Source: Ruegeria sp. HKCCA6707 (GTDB taxonomy: Bacteria; Pseudomonadota; Alphaproteobacteria; Rhodobacterales; Rhodobacteraceae). Taken from it: DNA of 64,000 nt. The DNA lies in NCBI RefSeq assembly GCF_013033515.1, contig NZ_WQEG01000005.1:1-64000 (forward strand), written 5' to 3'. The notes beneath the pieces are model-generated. The model searched no databases. It saw only the letters and a list, made by a program, of their open reading frames with translations, and was not told where the DNA came from. Position numbers and translations under genes: made by a program. Numbering within the stretch: the first letter of the stretch is position 1; the number at the start of each line of letters is the position of its first letter. Shown piece after piece: positions 54,445 to 63,522 of the stretch.

Positions 54445-55869
54445 TTAACGGCATTCTACGAATGTTGTAAAGCCGGCGGCTAGATCCGCAACTTCTTCTG
54501 GTTCTAATTTTTTATCGTCTAGGCTAAGAATGGGGATGATAGCATTCTGTGCTAAGAATAGTTTTGCAATTTCTCCTCGAACAGCAAAATTTACATTCTG
54601 TGGTGTGTCTCCTAGAGCGTCGGCCACTAATTGTTCGTTCAATTTTGAGACGACCACGCCGACGACCTCACCGTCCGATGCAAGCAACGGACCACCTGAG
54701 TTTCCGCTTTGAATCGGACTAGTAATTTGCATGGTGCTAAAGTCGCCTCCCACACCCTTCAAAGAAGAAACAGATCCGCGAGTGACATTGAGACCGCCGA
54801 GGAGGCCAGCATACGGGTAACCAACTGCGGTGACATCCGAATTCAATCTCGCAGGACTTGCCGAAAACACTGCGACACCCTTATCAACTGGTGCGTCGTA
54901 TTTTAGTAGCGCTAGGTCGTAGTCTTCAGACGAAGCGACCACAATTGCTGGCCTATTATCAACGAACACTTCTTTACAGCCGTATACGACATGCTGGTTC
55001 GTAAGAACATGTCCTGCTTGCGAAACAATAAAGCCACTTCCAGCACTTGCTTTAGTGCTGGTGCCTGAAGCCTCCGGGTTTTCAATAGTTGGTTCATCCG
55101 CTTCTTCGAGGGCAGCGACAAGTTGCTGAATAACTCTATCAAGTTTGCCGTTGTTAGAAATATCTAGTGGATCGGCCCGACCTTTTGAAATGCTAGAGGC
55201 CACAGCTCCAAGAACGTGGCCGTCCAGTTTGCTCGCAGACAGCATAACGGTTGACCAACTCCCATTTACGAAATCCGACCTGGTATAAAGCGAAGAGCCA
55301 TCTTTTTTTGTTGCTGAGGAGACGGCGAGGTCTTTTTTCCTAACTGTGTAGGGATTGCTGACCAACTGATGAGATTGGACGGTATAGTCATGAAGACGTT
55401 GGGCGGTTTCAACCGAGTGAATGCCCACGGAAATGGAAAAGCTGCTGTTTGTGTGACGGTAATTCAAAAAGTAGTCGGAATCAGTTTCGCGATCAATGGT
55501 ATCTACCGGCCATAGGAAAGATAACCCCAAGCTCTCAAAGTACTGGATATCCCAACCGTCTTGGGACATGCGCTCGAATAGGGTCCAAGCCAGAAACGCC
55601 ATGTGCCAGTCTTCGGGCGCTGAATCGAACACTTCTCGAGAATAGTCGTCAAGCGCTCGATTACTGATCTCGCCCCACGCCCCATCTAACAGGCCATGAT
55701 AATAACCCTCAAATGCAAGTGCAGTCTGCAGAAATCGCCTGTCTTCGTAGCTAAGATTGGCCGCGTCAAACCCTTGTAGCAACGCTTCAAAGTCTTGCGA
55801 ACGTGCAATTGAAGGAAAAAACACGCCGGCAAGAGTAATAACTACAATCAGCTTACGCAGTACTTTCAT
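54445..55869 (-). CDS. Secreted trypsin-like serine protease
   Basis: A 474-residue protein from the ATG at 55869. It begins with a signal peptide (VLRKLIVVITLAGVFFPSIARSQ). Residues about 20-100 resemble the peptidoglycan-binding-like region often found before such proteases (SYEDRRFLQTALAFEGYYHGL, DGAWG). The protease domain has His in TNQHVV, Asp in DYDLALLKY and the catalytic Ser in GNSGGPLL, the HtrA/trypsin triad. No PDZ domain. A periplasmic or secreted role is expected. A longer reading upstream lacks a ribosome site. Confidence 0.9.
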   Translation of the reverse strand: MKVLRKLIVVITLAGVFFPSIARSQDFEALLQGFDAANLSYEDRRFLQTALAFEGYYHGLLDGAWGEISNRALDDYSREVFDSAPEDWHMAFLAWTLFERMSQDGWDIQYFESLGLSFLWPVDTIDRETDSDYFLNYRHTNSSFSISVGIHSVETAQRLHDYTVQSHQLVSNPYTVRKKDLAVSSATKKDGSSLYTRSDFVNGSWSTVMLSASKLDGHVLGAVASSISKGRADPLDISNNGKLDRVIQQLVAALEEADEPTIENPEASGTSTKASAGSGFIVSQAGHVLTNQHVVYGCKEVFVDNRPAIVVASSEDYDLALLKYDAPVDKGVAVFSASPARLNSDVTAVGYPYAGLLGGLNVTRGSVSSLKGVGGDFSTMQITSPIQSGNSGGPLLASDGEVVGVVVSKLNEQLVADALGDTPQNVNFAVRGEIAKLFLAQNAIIPILSLDDKKLEPEEVADLAAGFTTFVECR

Positions 55870-56119
55870 CAAACAACTCAGCAGTCCGAACGATTTTTGC
55901 AATAGTCTACATGTTAGAAAGGGTATTTCTAAGAGGGCAACGATTGATTTCTGAATCGCATGAAAGATCAAGCATTGCTTGAGCCCCGCGCCACAACGAA
56001 GGGCGGTTCTTTAGTAATCGACCTAAGGAAGAACCATTTGAAGCATGTTCCTTCAGCGTTTCGCTTGTCGCACATCACAAGTTTCGCTGCATTCGCCTCA
56101 GTAGTCCCGTGCCTGATCA

Positions 56120-56341
56120 GCGCCAGTCAGAAGTCTCGAAGGTCAATTAACCATCAGCTACCAACAACTTGCCCATCTGGTCCTGTATGGCCGTAAAACA
56201 CCCTGACTCCGTGGGGCCGTTCGCTATCTTGGAAAGATCCGTCTCAGCGCTTGTCGGCAGCATAGCACGTATAGTCAATTGATGCGAGGTTCTAGTAGCG
56301 TGCCAGGATCGTCCCATCCTAGCGGTGCTACACATGGACAC
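56120..56341 (-). pseudogene. Remnant of a hypothetical protein gene, copy 2
   Basis: On the minus strand the frame gives THQ-like SHQLTIRAMLPTSAETD then LSKIANGPTESG, and in a shifted frame VFYGHTGPDGQVV, then WLIDLR. This is the same gene family as 50780-50999 with a frameshift and stop. The rest of the gap 55870-56395 holds nothing recognisable. Confidence 0.55.
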
Positions 56342-56395
56342 TAGCCAAAAGTTTGCGTAACACTCGAAGGTAGGGGAAGCACGTGTTTAAGAAAA

Positions 56396-57748
56396 ATGAC
56401 TGAATTTTTTTTGAAGTTTTCCAGTTTGTTCGCCGGCGCTGTTTTGTTGGGAACTTTTGTCGACTCGAAGCTGGCGGCGATTGACAATTCTATCGGAACA
56501 AAAAGAGCAACTCTCGCGGCAACGCTAAGAGCTGCTGAGAATGAGATATTTAAGAAATTTCTGCTTTCGGAGAATAGCGTCACCTCCTACCTAATTCGTT
56601 CCGTCCAAGTTTCATTGATCTTTTCGCTCTCAGTTATCGTCTTGCAATCAATTTTCTACTCGGAAACGCCTGATGAAATTTCAGCATTGTTGTATAAATT
56701 TATGGATTTTCCTTTGCTCTTCGTTCTGCTGTTAGTCGGGAATTGCCTAATAGACTCATTATCATATTATCAAACTTCAGTAGTTGTTTCCTTCATGACT
56801 GCTAAACAGAAGTTTGAAGAAGCGGTGCCGAAACAAAGGGTCCTTTTGCTGCACAGATTCAAGTGCTTCATTCTTGCCTTCTGTGACCTTGTGGCTTCAG
56901 TTAAGATATTCACATTGACTATGCCGCTGGTAGTTATTCTTGCGCTATTGCCCGCAGTGTCGAGTTTGAATTCGGAAGCTGACAACTTTGAGGTTGCAGT
57001 GACCTCAAGTGAAATGATTGACTACACCGGTCGTTCAGCAACTGCTGCAAGCAGTATTCGTCTCTTTGATGGAACTTGGCACACTTTCCATATCACGGTG
57101 GCAGCCTTGCCAAGCGGCATAGGTCGCGATTTTGTTAAAGGCATTCTGCTAAATGGCCACGACGCTGAATTACTGCGAACCGAATTTTCTACGCCGTCCC
57201 GCGATGAGTTGTTGGAGTCCTTCCCAAATATCGGATCTGAATTTGTTCCGACAGAGCAGGTGACGGATTATTTTTCAGTAGCACAGATGCAAATTGAAAG
57301 GACACCATGGCAAATCTATCAAACGTCTTTCTTTCAATACGATTTTCTTGAAAACCTCTTCTTAAAGGTACTGTGGAAAGAGTTTATCTTCATAGATGTA
57401 CGGTATTTCTTAGGGTACGGAGACGGAATGTCCGCACCTCGCCGTGGGCTATGCATATACGAGTCGACAGACCATGAAGAGTGTTCCAGTGTAATATTGA
57501 TTCAAGAGGACTCGCCTAGCGAGGAGTTGGTCGGGCTCCAGTATGCAGTTGATTTTATGTCTGCGGATGTACCCTACAGTTCGTTTTTCATATCATCTAT
57601 TTTGGCTTCCATACTGTTTTATACCTCTGTTATTGGCCTATGGGTACGCCGGGCCGCTTTAATTAAAGTTCCTGTTTTAGGCAGCGTTATGAGTAGGCCG
57701 ATAACGAGTTTACTCGTTGTATTGTCGTTTTTTTTAGCCATAGCTTAG
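56396..57748 (+). CDS. Hypothetical membrane protein
   Basis: A 450-residue protein with four hydrophobic segments in the first 200 residues (near 8-25, 65-85, 103-125 and 168-192), a central extracytoplasmic-type region of about 190 residues, and two more helices at the C-terminus (SSILASILFYTSVIGLW; TSLLVVLSFFLAIA). No family recognised. It is AT-rich, like its surroundings, and stands alone on the plus strand. Confidence 0.75.
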   Translation: MTEFFLKFSSLFAGAVLLGTFVDSKLAAIDNSIGTKRATLAATLRAAENEIFKKFLLSENSVTSYLIRSVQVSLIFSLSVIVLQSIFYSETPDEISALLYKFMDFPLLFVLLLVGNCLIDSLSYYQTSVVVSFMTAKQKFEEAVPKQRVLLLHRFKCFILAFCDLVASVKIFTLTMPLVVILALLPAVSSLNSEADNFEVAVTSSEMIDYTGRSATAASSIRLFDGTWHTFHITVAALPSGIGRDFVKGILLNGHDAELLRTEFSTPSRDELLESFPNIGSEFVPTEQVTDYFSVAQMQIERTPWQIYQTSFFQYDFLENLFLKVLWKEFIFIDVRYFLGYGDGMSAPRRGLCIYESTDHEECSSVILIQEDSPSEELVGLQYAVDFMSADVPYSSFFISSILASILFYTSVIGLWVRRAALIKVPVLGSVMSRPITSLLVVLSFFLAIA

Positions 57749-57923
57749 GCTTAGAACCCACAGAAATCAGTACGGGCCGACCATTGATGACTCTTGGCGC
57801 TGCGGACAAACCCCCTTTTGAGGACTCAGCAAAAATCACCAACGCGCAGCCTGTTCCGCCTCCCCGATGCTTCCATTTTGAAGTGATCCGTCGTTGTCTC
57901 GATCAAGAACCCAAAACATGCGC

Positions 57924-58241
57924 TTAACTGGCATTGCTTTCGTCCCTTAATTCTTGCGCGGCGATTTCAAAGGCTTTTGCTCGCTCTGCGTCGGTCATTT
58001 CTTCGACGCGCTTGCCAATCGTTTTGGCGGCATAGGCACGGCGCTTGAACTCGAGCTCGGATTCGCCCTCGCTTCGCATAATTTGACCTAAATTGGTTCC
58101 AGCTATGATGGCATGGTGAATCACCGAAGGACCGCTCTGCCGCCCATCTTTTGCTGGAACTATGCAAGTGAAGAGAATTTTGCGCGGGAGGAAAGTGTGC
58201 GAGGCAGTTTCCAGTTTTTTCAATCTGTTTTTAATCGTCAT
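57924..58241 (-). CDS. Small paralogous hypothetical protein 1
   Basis: A 105-residue protein starting MTIKNRLKKLE. It shares with the next gene upstream the C-terminal pattern SELEFKRRAYA...GK and MTDAERAKAF. It overlaps that gene by 11 bases. Function unknown; such small coiled N-termini are common in island modules. Confidence 0.7.
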   Translation of the reverse strand: MTIKNRLKKLETASHTFLPRKILFTCIVPAKDGRQSGPSVIHHAIIAGTNLGQIMRSEGESELEFKRRAYAAKTIGKRVEEMTDAERAKAFEIAAQELRDESNAS

Positions 58242-58560
58242 CACCGCATTCCTTCAGTTCCTGATCCGCGACGGCATAGGCAGCCGTCAGTTCTTCCGCA
58301 TTCATATTTTCAGTGAGCTTGCCGCCCGCCCTGATGGCATGGACGCGTCTCCTGAACTCAATTTCGGACTCCTCGTCATGGGGCTCTATCCACTCGAAAC
58401 CGAACCCTGGGATGCTTGCTAGTCCAATGGATTTTTCGATAATTCGACTAGTTTCCTCAGTGCCCTCTTTGATGTCGTGAATCTGATAGAAAACGATGAG
58501 CGGAACAGTTGCGACCGTCGAACGTGCCTCCAGTTTCGTCAATCGACGTTTGATGCTCAT
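58231..58560 (-). CDS. Small paralogous hypothetical protein 2
   Basis: A 109-residue protein starting MSIKRRLTKLEAR. Its C-terminal half (SEIEFRRRVHAIRAGGK, MNAEELTAAYAVADQELKE) matches the first paralogue in layout. It is one base from the gene upstream. Confidence 0.7.
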   Translation of the reverse strand: MSIKRRLTKLEARSTVATVPLIVFYQIHDIKEGTEETSRIIEKSIGLASIPGFGFEWIEPHDEESEIEFRRRVHAIRAGGKLTENMNAEELTAAYAVADQELKECGDDD

Positions 58561-58561
58561 A

Positions 58562-58879
58562 TCAACTGTTCTCCGTCAGATTTGTTTGGCTGCACCCTGC
58601 GGCATCCAAGAAGCATTGGAAAAGTTTTGCGTTCGAGACTGATTGCTTAGAAAGCTCGATGCACTTACGAGCTACTTCCTCATCCACCCGGCCATCCAGA
58701 ATAAGGGCTGCAACCTCAACGGGGGATACATTGGCCGTCAACTGACTCAATGGGGTATCACGCATCCGTTCTGCAGTATTTTGCAGCTGCTTGGTAAGCT
58801 GTTCCGCTGCGCCTGATTTCGATACCGCCGTCATCAGCTTTCTGCTTTCGAGCGCTGCCAATCTGTTCCTAATACTCAT
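58562..58879 (-). CDS. Small paralogous hypothetical protein 3
   Basis: A 105-residue protein starting MSIRNRLAALESR, the same N-terminal signature as its two neighbours, with a different C-terminal half. Its start overlaps the stop of the DUF5681 gene (ATGA). Confidence 0.7.
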   Translation of the reverse strand: MSIRNRLAALESRKLMTAVSKSGAAEQLTKQLQNTAERMRDTPLSQLTANVSPVEVAALILDGRVDEEVARKCIELSKQSVSNAKLFQCFLDAAGCSQTNLTENS

Positions 58880-59319
58880 TTTGCTGCCTCCAATGCCGCT
58901 ATCCGGCGTTCCAGTTCGGTTGTTTCCAGCACCCGCCTGTACTGCTCAACGAGCCCCATGACGGTCGCACCCTCCAGTGGTGTAATCTCACCATCTGAAA
59001 CTGCCTTCAGCACCGCCTGCGAGGCTTTTGAGGCCTCGCCAGCAGTGCTGATAGGCGGAAGCTCAAAGCTAATCGGAGCGTCCTTTCTGGTGGGCGCTAT
59101 CCGCTCCAGGCAGAGACGCAGGGCCGTGCTGTCACCCTCCAGCGCCATCTGAACCGCCTTTTGCGTGATTTGCTCAGATTGGCCCTCAAGAAGTTCCTCG
59201 ACGGCCCGTGTAACCCTGTGCCGGGTTCCTCTGGGCTTTCCAGGGTTGCCTTGCGCAAATTTACCGCTCTCGTCCGTGTACGTATTGGCCACGTTTTTTC
59301 GTTCGGATTCATCCGTCAT
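58876..59319 (-). CDS. DUF5681 domain protein
   Basis: A 147-residue protein with the DUF5681 signature GKFAQGNPGKPRGTRHRVTRAVEELLEG at residues 17-45. The family is common near phage-type genes and is of unknown function, possibly terminase-small-like. I start at 59319 (MTDESERKNVAN), since the longer frame upstream is not conserved-looking. The LERRIAALE end forms a short coiled coil. Confidence 0.85.
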   Translation of the reverse strand: MTDESERKNVANTYTDESGKFAQGNPGKPRGTRHRVTRAVEELLEGQSEQITQKAVQMALEGDSTALRLCLERIAPTRKDAPISFELPPISTAGEASKASQAVLKAVSDGEITPLEGATVMGLVEQYRRVLETTELERRIAALEAAK

Positions 59320-59465
59320 TGCTCTTGCCTCGCTGTGTTGGGTTGTTGGTGCAGAAGGTGTCCGTTTCCCCCAGACCCCATGGTAGATAAGGATGTCATC
59401 AATATTGAGCCGGGGACCCTTCCCCAAAGGGGTGTTTCCGGCGCAGATTTTGAGCCGCCCTGTCA

Positions 59466-59993
59466 TCATTTTTGAGCCGCCTTTTTCTTCTCCGGCGCAA
59501 ATTCTAAGACGGTGCTGTCATCATTTTGATGACGGGGTTTTTCTTTTCCATTAGTCCCTTTGGGGTTGTGAGTTGGGGCTTTCACCACAGGGAAATCCGC
59601 CCCCTCCGACCACTGCTTGTATAGCCGACGACCGCTGTCTCCGTGCGCGGTAGGCAGGGATATCTCTGTCAGTTCAAATAGGGGTGAAGTCGCAACACCA
59701 CTCTCACCAAGCTTTGGAGGTTTGGTAACCGCTATGAAACCCTTGGCCTGCAATTCACGGAAGGCATTCGCGACCGTATTGCGAGCGACACCCTGACGCT
59801 CGGCGGCCTGCCGAACGCTTAGACTGATCCTGCCGTTGTTGTTTGCCTGAGGTCCGCGCCACTCAAGCTTAAGCCATGGATACAGCGCCTGCGCGGTTGA
59901 AGAGAGGGCCCGCCAAGCGGGCTCCTCCATCATGTTGCGAACAAGCTTTGTGAAGTGCTCGCCGCGTTTCTCGTTTCGCTTGTCGCGCCCCAT
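59466..59993 (-). CDS. Helix-turn-helix replication- or regulation-type protein
   Basis: A 175-residue protein. Residues 15-110 form a winged helix (MMEEPAWRALSSTAQALYPWL, SVRQAAERQGVARNTVANAF), the layout of plasmid and phage replication-initiator-like DNA-binding proteins, followed by a disordered Lys-rich tail. Its stop lies 146 bases before the DUF5681 start. It probably regulates or starts replication of island 2. Confidence 0.75.
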   Translation of the reverse strand: MGRDKRNEKRGEHFTKLVRNMMEEPAWRALSSTAQALYPWLKLEWRGPQANNNGRISLSVRQAAERQGVARNTVANAFRELQAKGFIAVTKPPKLGESGVATSPLFELTEISLPTAHGDSGRRLYKQWSEGADFPVVKAPTHNPKGTNGKEKPRHQNDDSTVLEFAPEKKKAAQK

Positions 59994-60200
59994 CTACGCA
60001 GCCTCCACCTTGCTGAGCGCGTCTATGAACTCAGGCAGCAGCTCAGCCTTGAAGGCGACTCCTTGCTTCCCAGGCAGCATCTCTCCATCTTTTGAGATGA
60101 AGAACACGCGGATGTTGATAAGGTCATGCCCTTGGAAGTCGTCTCGGCTGACGCGGAATTCCTCACGGCTGTTCTTCGGGATCTGGGAGATGAGGGCCAT
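59994..60200 (-). CDS. PC4/p15 family single-strand DNA-binding protein
   Basis: A 68-residue protein of the transcriptional coactivator p15 (PC4) family: IPKNSREEFRVSRDDFQGHDLINIRVFF and DGEMLPGKQGVAF are the hallmarks. PC4-like proteins bind single-stranded DNA as dimers. The gene directly abuts the stop of the next gene and its start shares bases with the stop of a 34-residue gene upstream. Confidence 0.85.
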   Translation of the reverse strand: MALISQIPKNSREEFRVSRDDFQGHDLINIRVFFISKDGEMLPGKQGVAFKAELLPEFIDALSKVEAA

Positions 60201-60304
60201 TAGCGGCCCTCCCCATAGTACAGCGTTGCGACGATACGTGCAGCGGCTTCAGAAAGGCCGTGCTTGCGGCGAAGTGCGTGGATTTGAAGGTCGCGGGTTC
60301 TCAT
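60200..60304 (-). CDS. Very small basic protein, 34 residues
   Basis: ATG at 60304-60302 and TAA at 60202-60200 encode MRTRDLQIHALRRKHGLSEA and 14 more residues. The start overlaps the upstream stop (ATGA) and the stop overlaps the PC4 start, so it is embedded in a tightly coupled operon. The RKHGLSEAAARIVA segment is a helix-turn-helix-like fragment. Overlap geometry is the main support. Confidence 0.55.
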   Translation of the reverse strand: MRTRDLQIHALRRKHGLSEAAARIVATLYYGEGR

Positions 60305-60678
60305 GCCGCCACCTCGCCGGTCTCAATCAGTTCCACTTTGCTGACGAGGAAATAGATGCCGAATTTCTGGCGTCCGGTGTCTGCATCGCCCCGATACATC
60401 CTGCATTCGATGTTCACGCCATCATCGCGGCGCAGAGGTAGAACCTGATCCGAAAGTCGGCAATAGCTGGCTGCAAAGAGCGGCGACTTCATCAGCCCCT
60501 CAAGGACTTGGCGCTTGTGCTTGGATGCGTAGATTTCGCGCGGTTCTTGACCCGGATCAGTGACCCGGTACAGCGCCGGGGCCGTGAGATTGGGAAGGTC
60601 TGCCCAGCGATACACGCGCAGTGCATTTGCGGGTGGAAGTTCAGTTTTGATTGTTTGGTTTTGCTCGAAAGTAACCAT
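60301..60678 (-). CDS. Hypothetical protein in island 2 operon
   Basis: A 125-residue soluble protein with no recognised motif. It is first in a series of overlapping minus-strand genes (60301, 60200, 59994, 59466). Contains Cys residues at CRLSD and ECRMY. Confidence 0.65.
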   Translation of the reverse strand: MVTFEQNQTIKTELPPANALRVYRWADLPNLTAPALYRVTDPGQEPREIYASKHKRQVLEGLMKSPLFAASYCRLSDQVLPLRRDDGVNIECRMYRGDADTGRQKFGIYFLVSKVELIETGEVAA

Positions 60679-60779
60679 TTATTGTCCTTCTTTTGTTGAA
60701 AGACATCGGGCTTTCGGCTATCCTCTCAGTACCACCTAAAAGAATTCGCCTCCGCCCGTGCCTCGGGTGGGGGTTTCTT

Positions 60780-60953
60780 TTAGGCGGCAACCTGTTTCTC
60801 GATTGCGGTGTCGATATCGGCCTCATTCCAATAGAGACGAGAGCCGAACTTGATGGGTTCTGGGAGACGGCCCAGTTCAACGTCGCGGTAGACGCTAGAG
60901 CGGCTGCGACCGCCCAACTTGGCTTGCAGGTCTTGGAAGGAAAGCAGTTTCAT
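60780..60953 (-). CDS. AlpA family regulator / excisionase
   Basis: A 57-residue protein from ATG 60953: MKLLSFQDLQAKLGGRSRSSVYRDVELGRLPEP, then FGSRLYWNEADI. This is the AlpA-type helix-turn-helix, which controls integrase expression and acts as excisionase in islands. It lies between the replication-type operon and the integrase. Confidence 0.85.
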   Translation of the reverse strand: MKLLSFQDLQAKLGGRSRSSVYRDVELGRLPEPIKFGSRLYWNEADIDTAIEKQVAA

Positions 60954-61035
60954 TGCTGTGCTCCATGGTGGGTCATGGAGCAAGAATGGCAGATTGATTC
61001 AGTTTTTCATTGGTAGCTTGCTTAGACCGAGATAC

Positions 61036-61617
61036 CTACAAGTGCGGAATTTCATTTTCATATTCTTGCAAATAAGCGCGACGTCTCCATGCGTTCTCCA
61101 CCATCGTGTAAGAAACATCATATTCCAATTTGGAAAGACCAAGAACAACTGCGTCTATTGCACACTGCGACTCCGATGCCGGGTTCCTCGTTGCCGGAAG
61201 ACCGAATGTCATTGCTATTTTTACTGCACTAACTAACAGAACATCTCGCGCCGTCGAAGCCTTTGGCTCGTGACCTCCTTTTGACGCGGGTATGGAGACC
61301 TCTTTCGTTAGTATGCCAGAAATCCAAGCTACCATCGCTTCGTTGAGTTTCTTACCTTGAGAAACTCGAAGTCCCAGCGCATAGTTTAAGCCCTCAAATT
61401 TACTTCTGTTTGTTTTTGCCACGGCCAGCATTTGGTAAAATCTTTCAACACTGACTTCTTCTTCCATCCACAAGGCGGCAAACTCAACTAGGCGAGTAGC
61501 CAATAGGCGGCATTTGGGGTCAGGGTCGAAAATCCCCACTTTTCGCAATAGCTTATATGCTTCATCGGTTGCGATTCTTTCCACTGCTTGGTCGAAGTTT
61601 TCGTTGAAGCGTCCCAC
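61036..61617 (-). CDS. Hypothetical protein next to the island 2 integrase
   Basis: A 193-residue, mostly helical protein without recognised motifs. It lies 12 bases downstream of the integrase stop on the same strand, so may be cotranscribed with it. No membrane segment. Confidence 0.65.
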   Translation of the reverse strand: MGRFNENFDQAVERIATDEAYKLLRKVGIFDPDPKCRLLATRLVEFAALWMEEEVSVERFYQMLAVAKTNRSKFEGLNYALGLRVSQGKKLNEAMVAWISGILTKEVSIPASKGGHEPKASTARDVLLVSAVKIAMTFGLPATRNPASESQCAIDAVVLGLSKLEYDVSYTMVENAWRRRAYLQEYENEIPHL

Positions 61618-61629
61618 TGTGTTGACGTC

Positions 61630-62808
61630 CTAAACTGATACAATCGGAAATTTTTGCACGAAGACTGCCCACTTACCCATCAACGCACGTCTCTGTTCCA
61701 GAAAGTCAGTACGCTTGTACGCGCGCTCGACTGACCCACCGACAACGTGACCCAGACAGGTTTCAGCAACTTCGAACGGTACACTTTGAGTCTCTGCCAC
61801 CCAGTCTCGAAAAGACGACCTGAACCCGTGTGGACGCTCAACCATCCCTCGCCGCTCCATGTATCTTCCCATGGTTGCATCGGAAATCACCCCTTTTCGA
61901 ATGCTGGGAAAGAGGAACCCATCACGCTCAAAAGGCTTAGCCTGTTCTATGACAGCAAGAGATTCATTGGATAACGGCACCCGGAAATCAACGGTAGCAT
62001 CCCTTCGACCCTTCATATTCGCCGCAGGGATCGTCCAGACGTCGCCTTTGACTTGTTCAATGCGCAGATTTCTCAACGGGAATGACCGCACAGCCGTAAG
62101 TACAAGAAGACGAAGCGCCAACTCAGTGACGGTGCCCTTGTTGAGGCTCTGATAGAATTCTGGCACTTCCTGCCACGGTACAGCCGGTATGTTCTCTGTC
62201 TTGTGACGTTGCCTACCTAACAGCGCCCTAGCCTTCTCCGTCGCCTGCAAGTCAACGTCCAGACCGAGCGCAGCCGCATGCCGCATACAAATGCCAAGTC
62301 TGCTAATCGCCTTCTTCGCCGTATGCGCTTTGTCATGCCAGATTGGCGCGAGAGTGTCTCGAATATCCCTCTGATCGATTTGAGAAACAGGGACCTTACC
62401 CAGTTTTGGTAGCACGTGGTTCTCCAACGGCGAAAACCACCGCCCTGCCTCACCATCACCTTTGAGCTCTGCCTTACGGCTTTCAAACGCGTCCAACGCT
62501 ATGTCTTTGAGTAAATGCATGTTGAGCGCATCCTCGCGGCGTTGGCGTTCCCGCTCTTTAATTGGGTCGAGCCCTTTCCTAACCGACGTCCTCCATAGCT
62601 CAGCTTGTTCTCTGGCCTCATTGAGTGAGACTTCGGGAAACCGACCCAAGCCCATTTCCCGTCGTCTGCCATGGACATGAACGCGAAGGACCCATTGCGC
62701 ACCGCCGTCCTGGCGTTTGTACAGCCACAATCCACCTCCATCTGAATACTTGCCCGGCGGATGCGCCTTGGCAGCAGCAGTAGTCAGCTTGTTCAATGCT
62801 CGGGCCAA
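61630..62808 (-). CDS. Tyrosine recombinase (integrase) of island 2, P4-like
   Basis: A 392-residue P4-type integrase. The DUF4102 arm-binding domain (GKYSDGGGLWLYKRQDG, REMGLGRFPEVSLNEAREQA) occupies the first 90 residues. The catalytic domain has the first-Arg region LTAVRSFPLRNL, in which the usual Glu after the Arg is not obvious, HGFRSSFRDWVAE, the CLGHVVGGSVERAY final His and Tyr. The start is a TTG with GGGGATCAGG upstream. It sits 135 bases from att site 3. Confidence 0.93.
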   Translation of the reverse strand: MARALNKLTTAAAKAHPPGKYSDGGGLWLYKRQDGGAQWVLRVHVHGRRREMGLGRFPEVSLNEAREQAELWRTSVRKGLDPIKERERQRREDALNMHLLKDIALDAFESRKAELKGDGEAGRWFSPLENHVLPKLGKVPVSQIDQRDIRDTLAPIWHDKAHTAKKAISRLGICMRHAAALGLDVDLQATEKARALLGRQRHKTENIPAVPWQEVPEFYQSLNKGTVTELALRLLVLTAVRSFPLRNLRIEQVKGDVWTIPAANMKGRRDATVDFRVPLSNESLAVIEQAKPFERDGFLFPSIRKGVISDATMGRYMERRGMVERPHGFRSSFRDWVAETQSVPFEVAETCLGHVVGGSVERAYKRTDFLEQRRALMGKWAVFVQKFPIVSV

Positions 62809-62942
62809 CCTGATCCCCTCTCCAATCCCCCTTCAACATATAGTATACGCTGAAGCATGGTGGAACACCCTGGAGCATGTTTTATAATGGGTTAGCAAAA
62901 AACCTGAAGAAAATGGAGCGCGCTGAAACACCGAGATATAGT

Positions 62943-62967
62943 AGTTCAATTCTCTCCAGCAGCACCA
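62943..62967. other. att site 3 (right end of island 2)
   Basis: AGTTCAATTCTCTCCAGCAG plus CACCA is identical to the last 25 bases of tRNA-Thr. It lies just upstream of the island 2 integrase. It is shorter than the 57-base repeats at sites 1 and 2, as expected if island 2 used a related but different integrase. Confidence 0.9.
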
Positions 62968-63522
62968 TGAAATCAAAGACTTATAGGATTGTCCGCGTGC
63001 TCCCACAGTGGACAGGCGACCACATGGCGACCACATGGGGCCATCGCACAGGATTGCTCATCCGATGGCTACGTTGCGCCGATTGGCTTGACCATTCGAT
63101 GATAGGCTGCACCTACCTGACTAACCCGCCCCCCGGCCTACCCCCACAGTCAGCCTTGCGTGTGCCATTGAGGCTCGCCGACTTTGCGGGGCATGATTTT
63201 CAAAGGGCCATCCCCCCTGAGGTAAGGCTCTTGGTGATCTTTGAAGGCTGTCGAATTGGGGGCTAGGGACGAATGCCCGCTTCAGCCCGACAGTGGATGT
63301 TCACACAAGACGGAGCTACGTCCGAGGTGCGGACATAGCTGCCGTCCACTTGGCACAAGGCAATAACCGCTCGCAGTCCACAGAGGGCACCAAGATTTAC
63401 TGCGCTAAATAGGCTCGCGCACAAAACGCAAAGCTGGCCTCAGGCAATTTCTTTGAAATCACAATTGATTTTGCAGCGAATGGCTCGGCTAAAACACAAA
63501 AGATCCAGTGTCAAATTTTGAT
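62968..63522. other. Non-coding stretch right of att site 3
   Basis: About 555 bases with no convincing gene. It carries the 20-bp motif at 63015-63034. It is either the native chromosome flank or the relic left end of a third element. Confidence 0.5.
63015..63034 (+). promoter_or_regulatory. 20-bp motif, site 3
   Basis: Third exact copy of GGCGACCACATGGCGACCAC. It starts 48 bases after the CCA end of att site 3, the same spacing as site 1 has from tRNA-Thr, although the 47 intervening bases differ. Confidence 0.55.
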
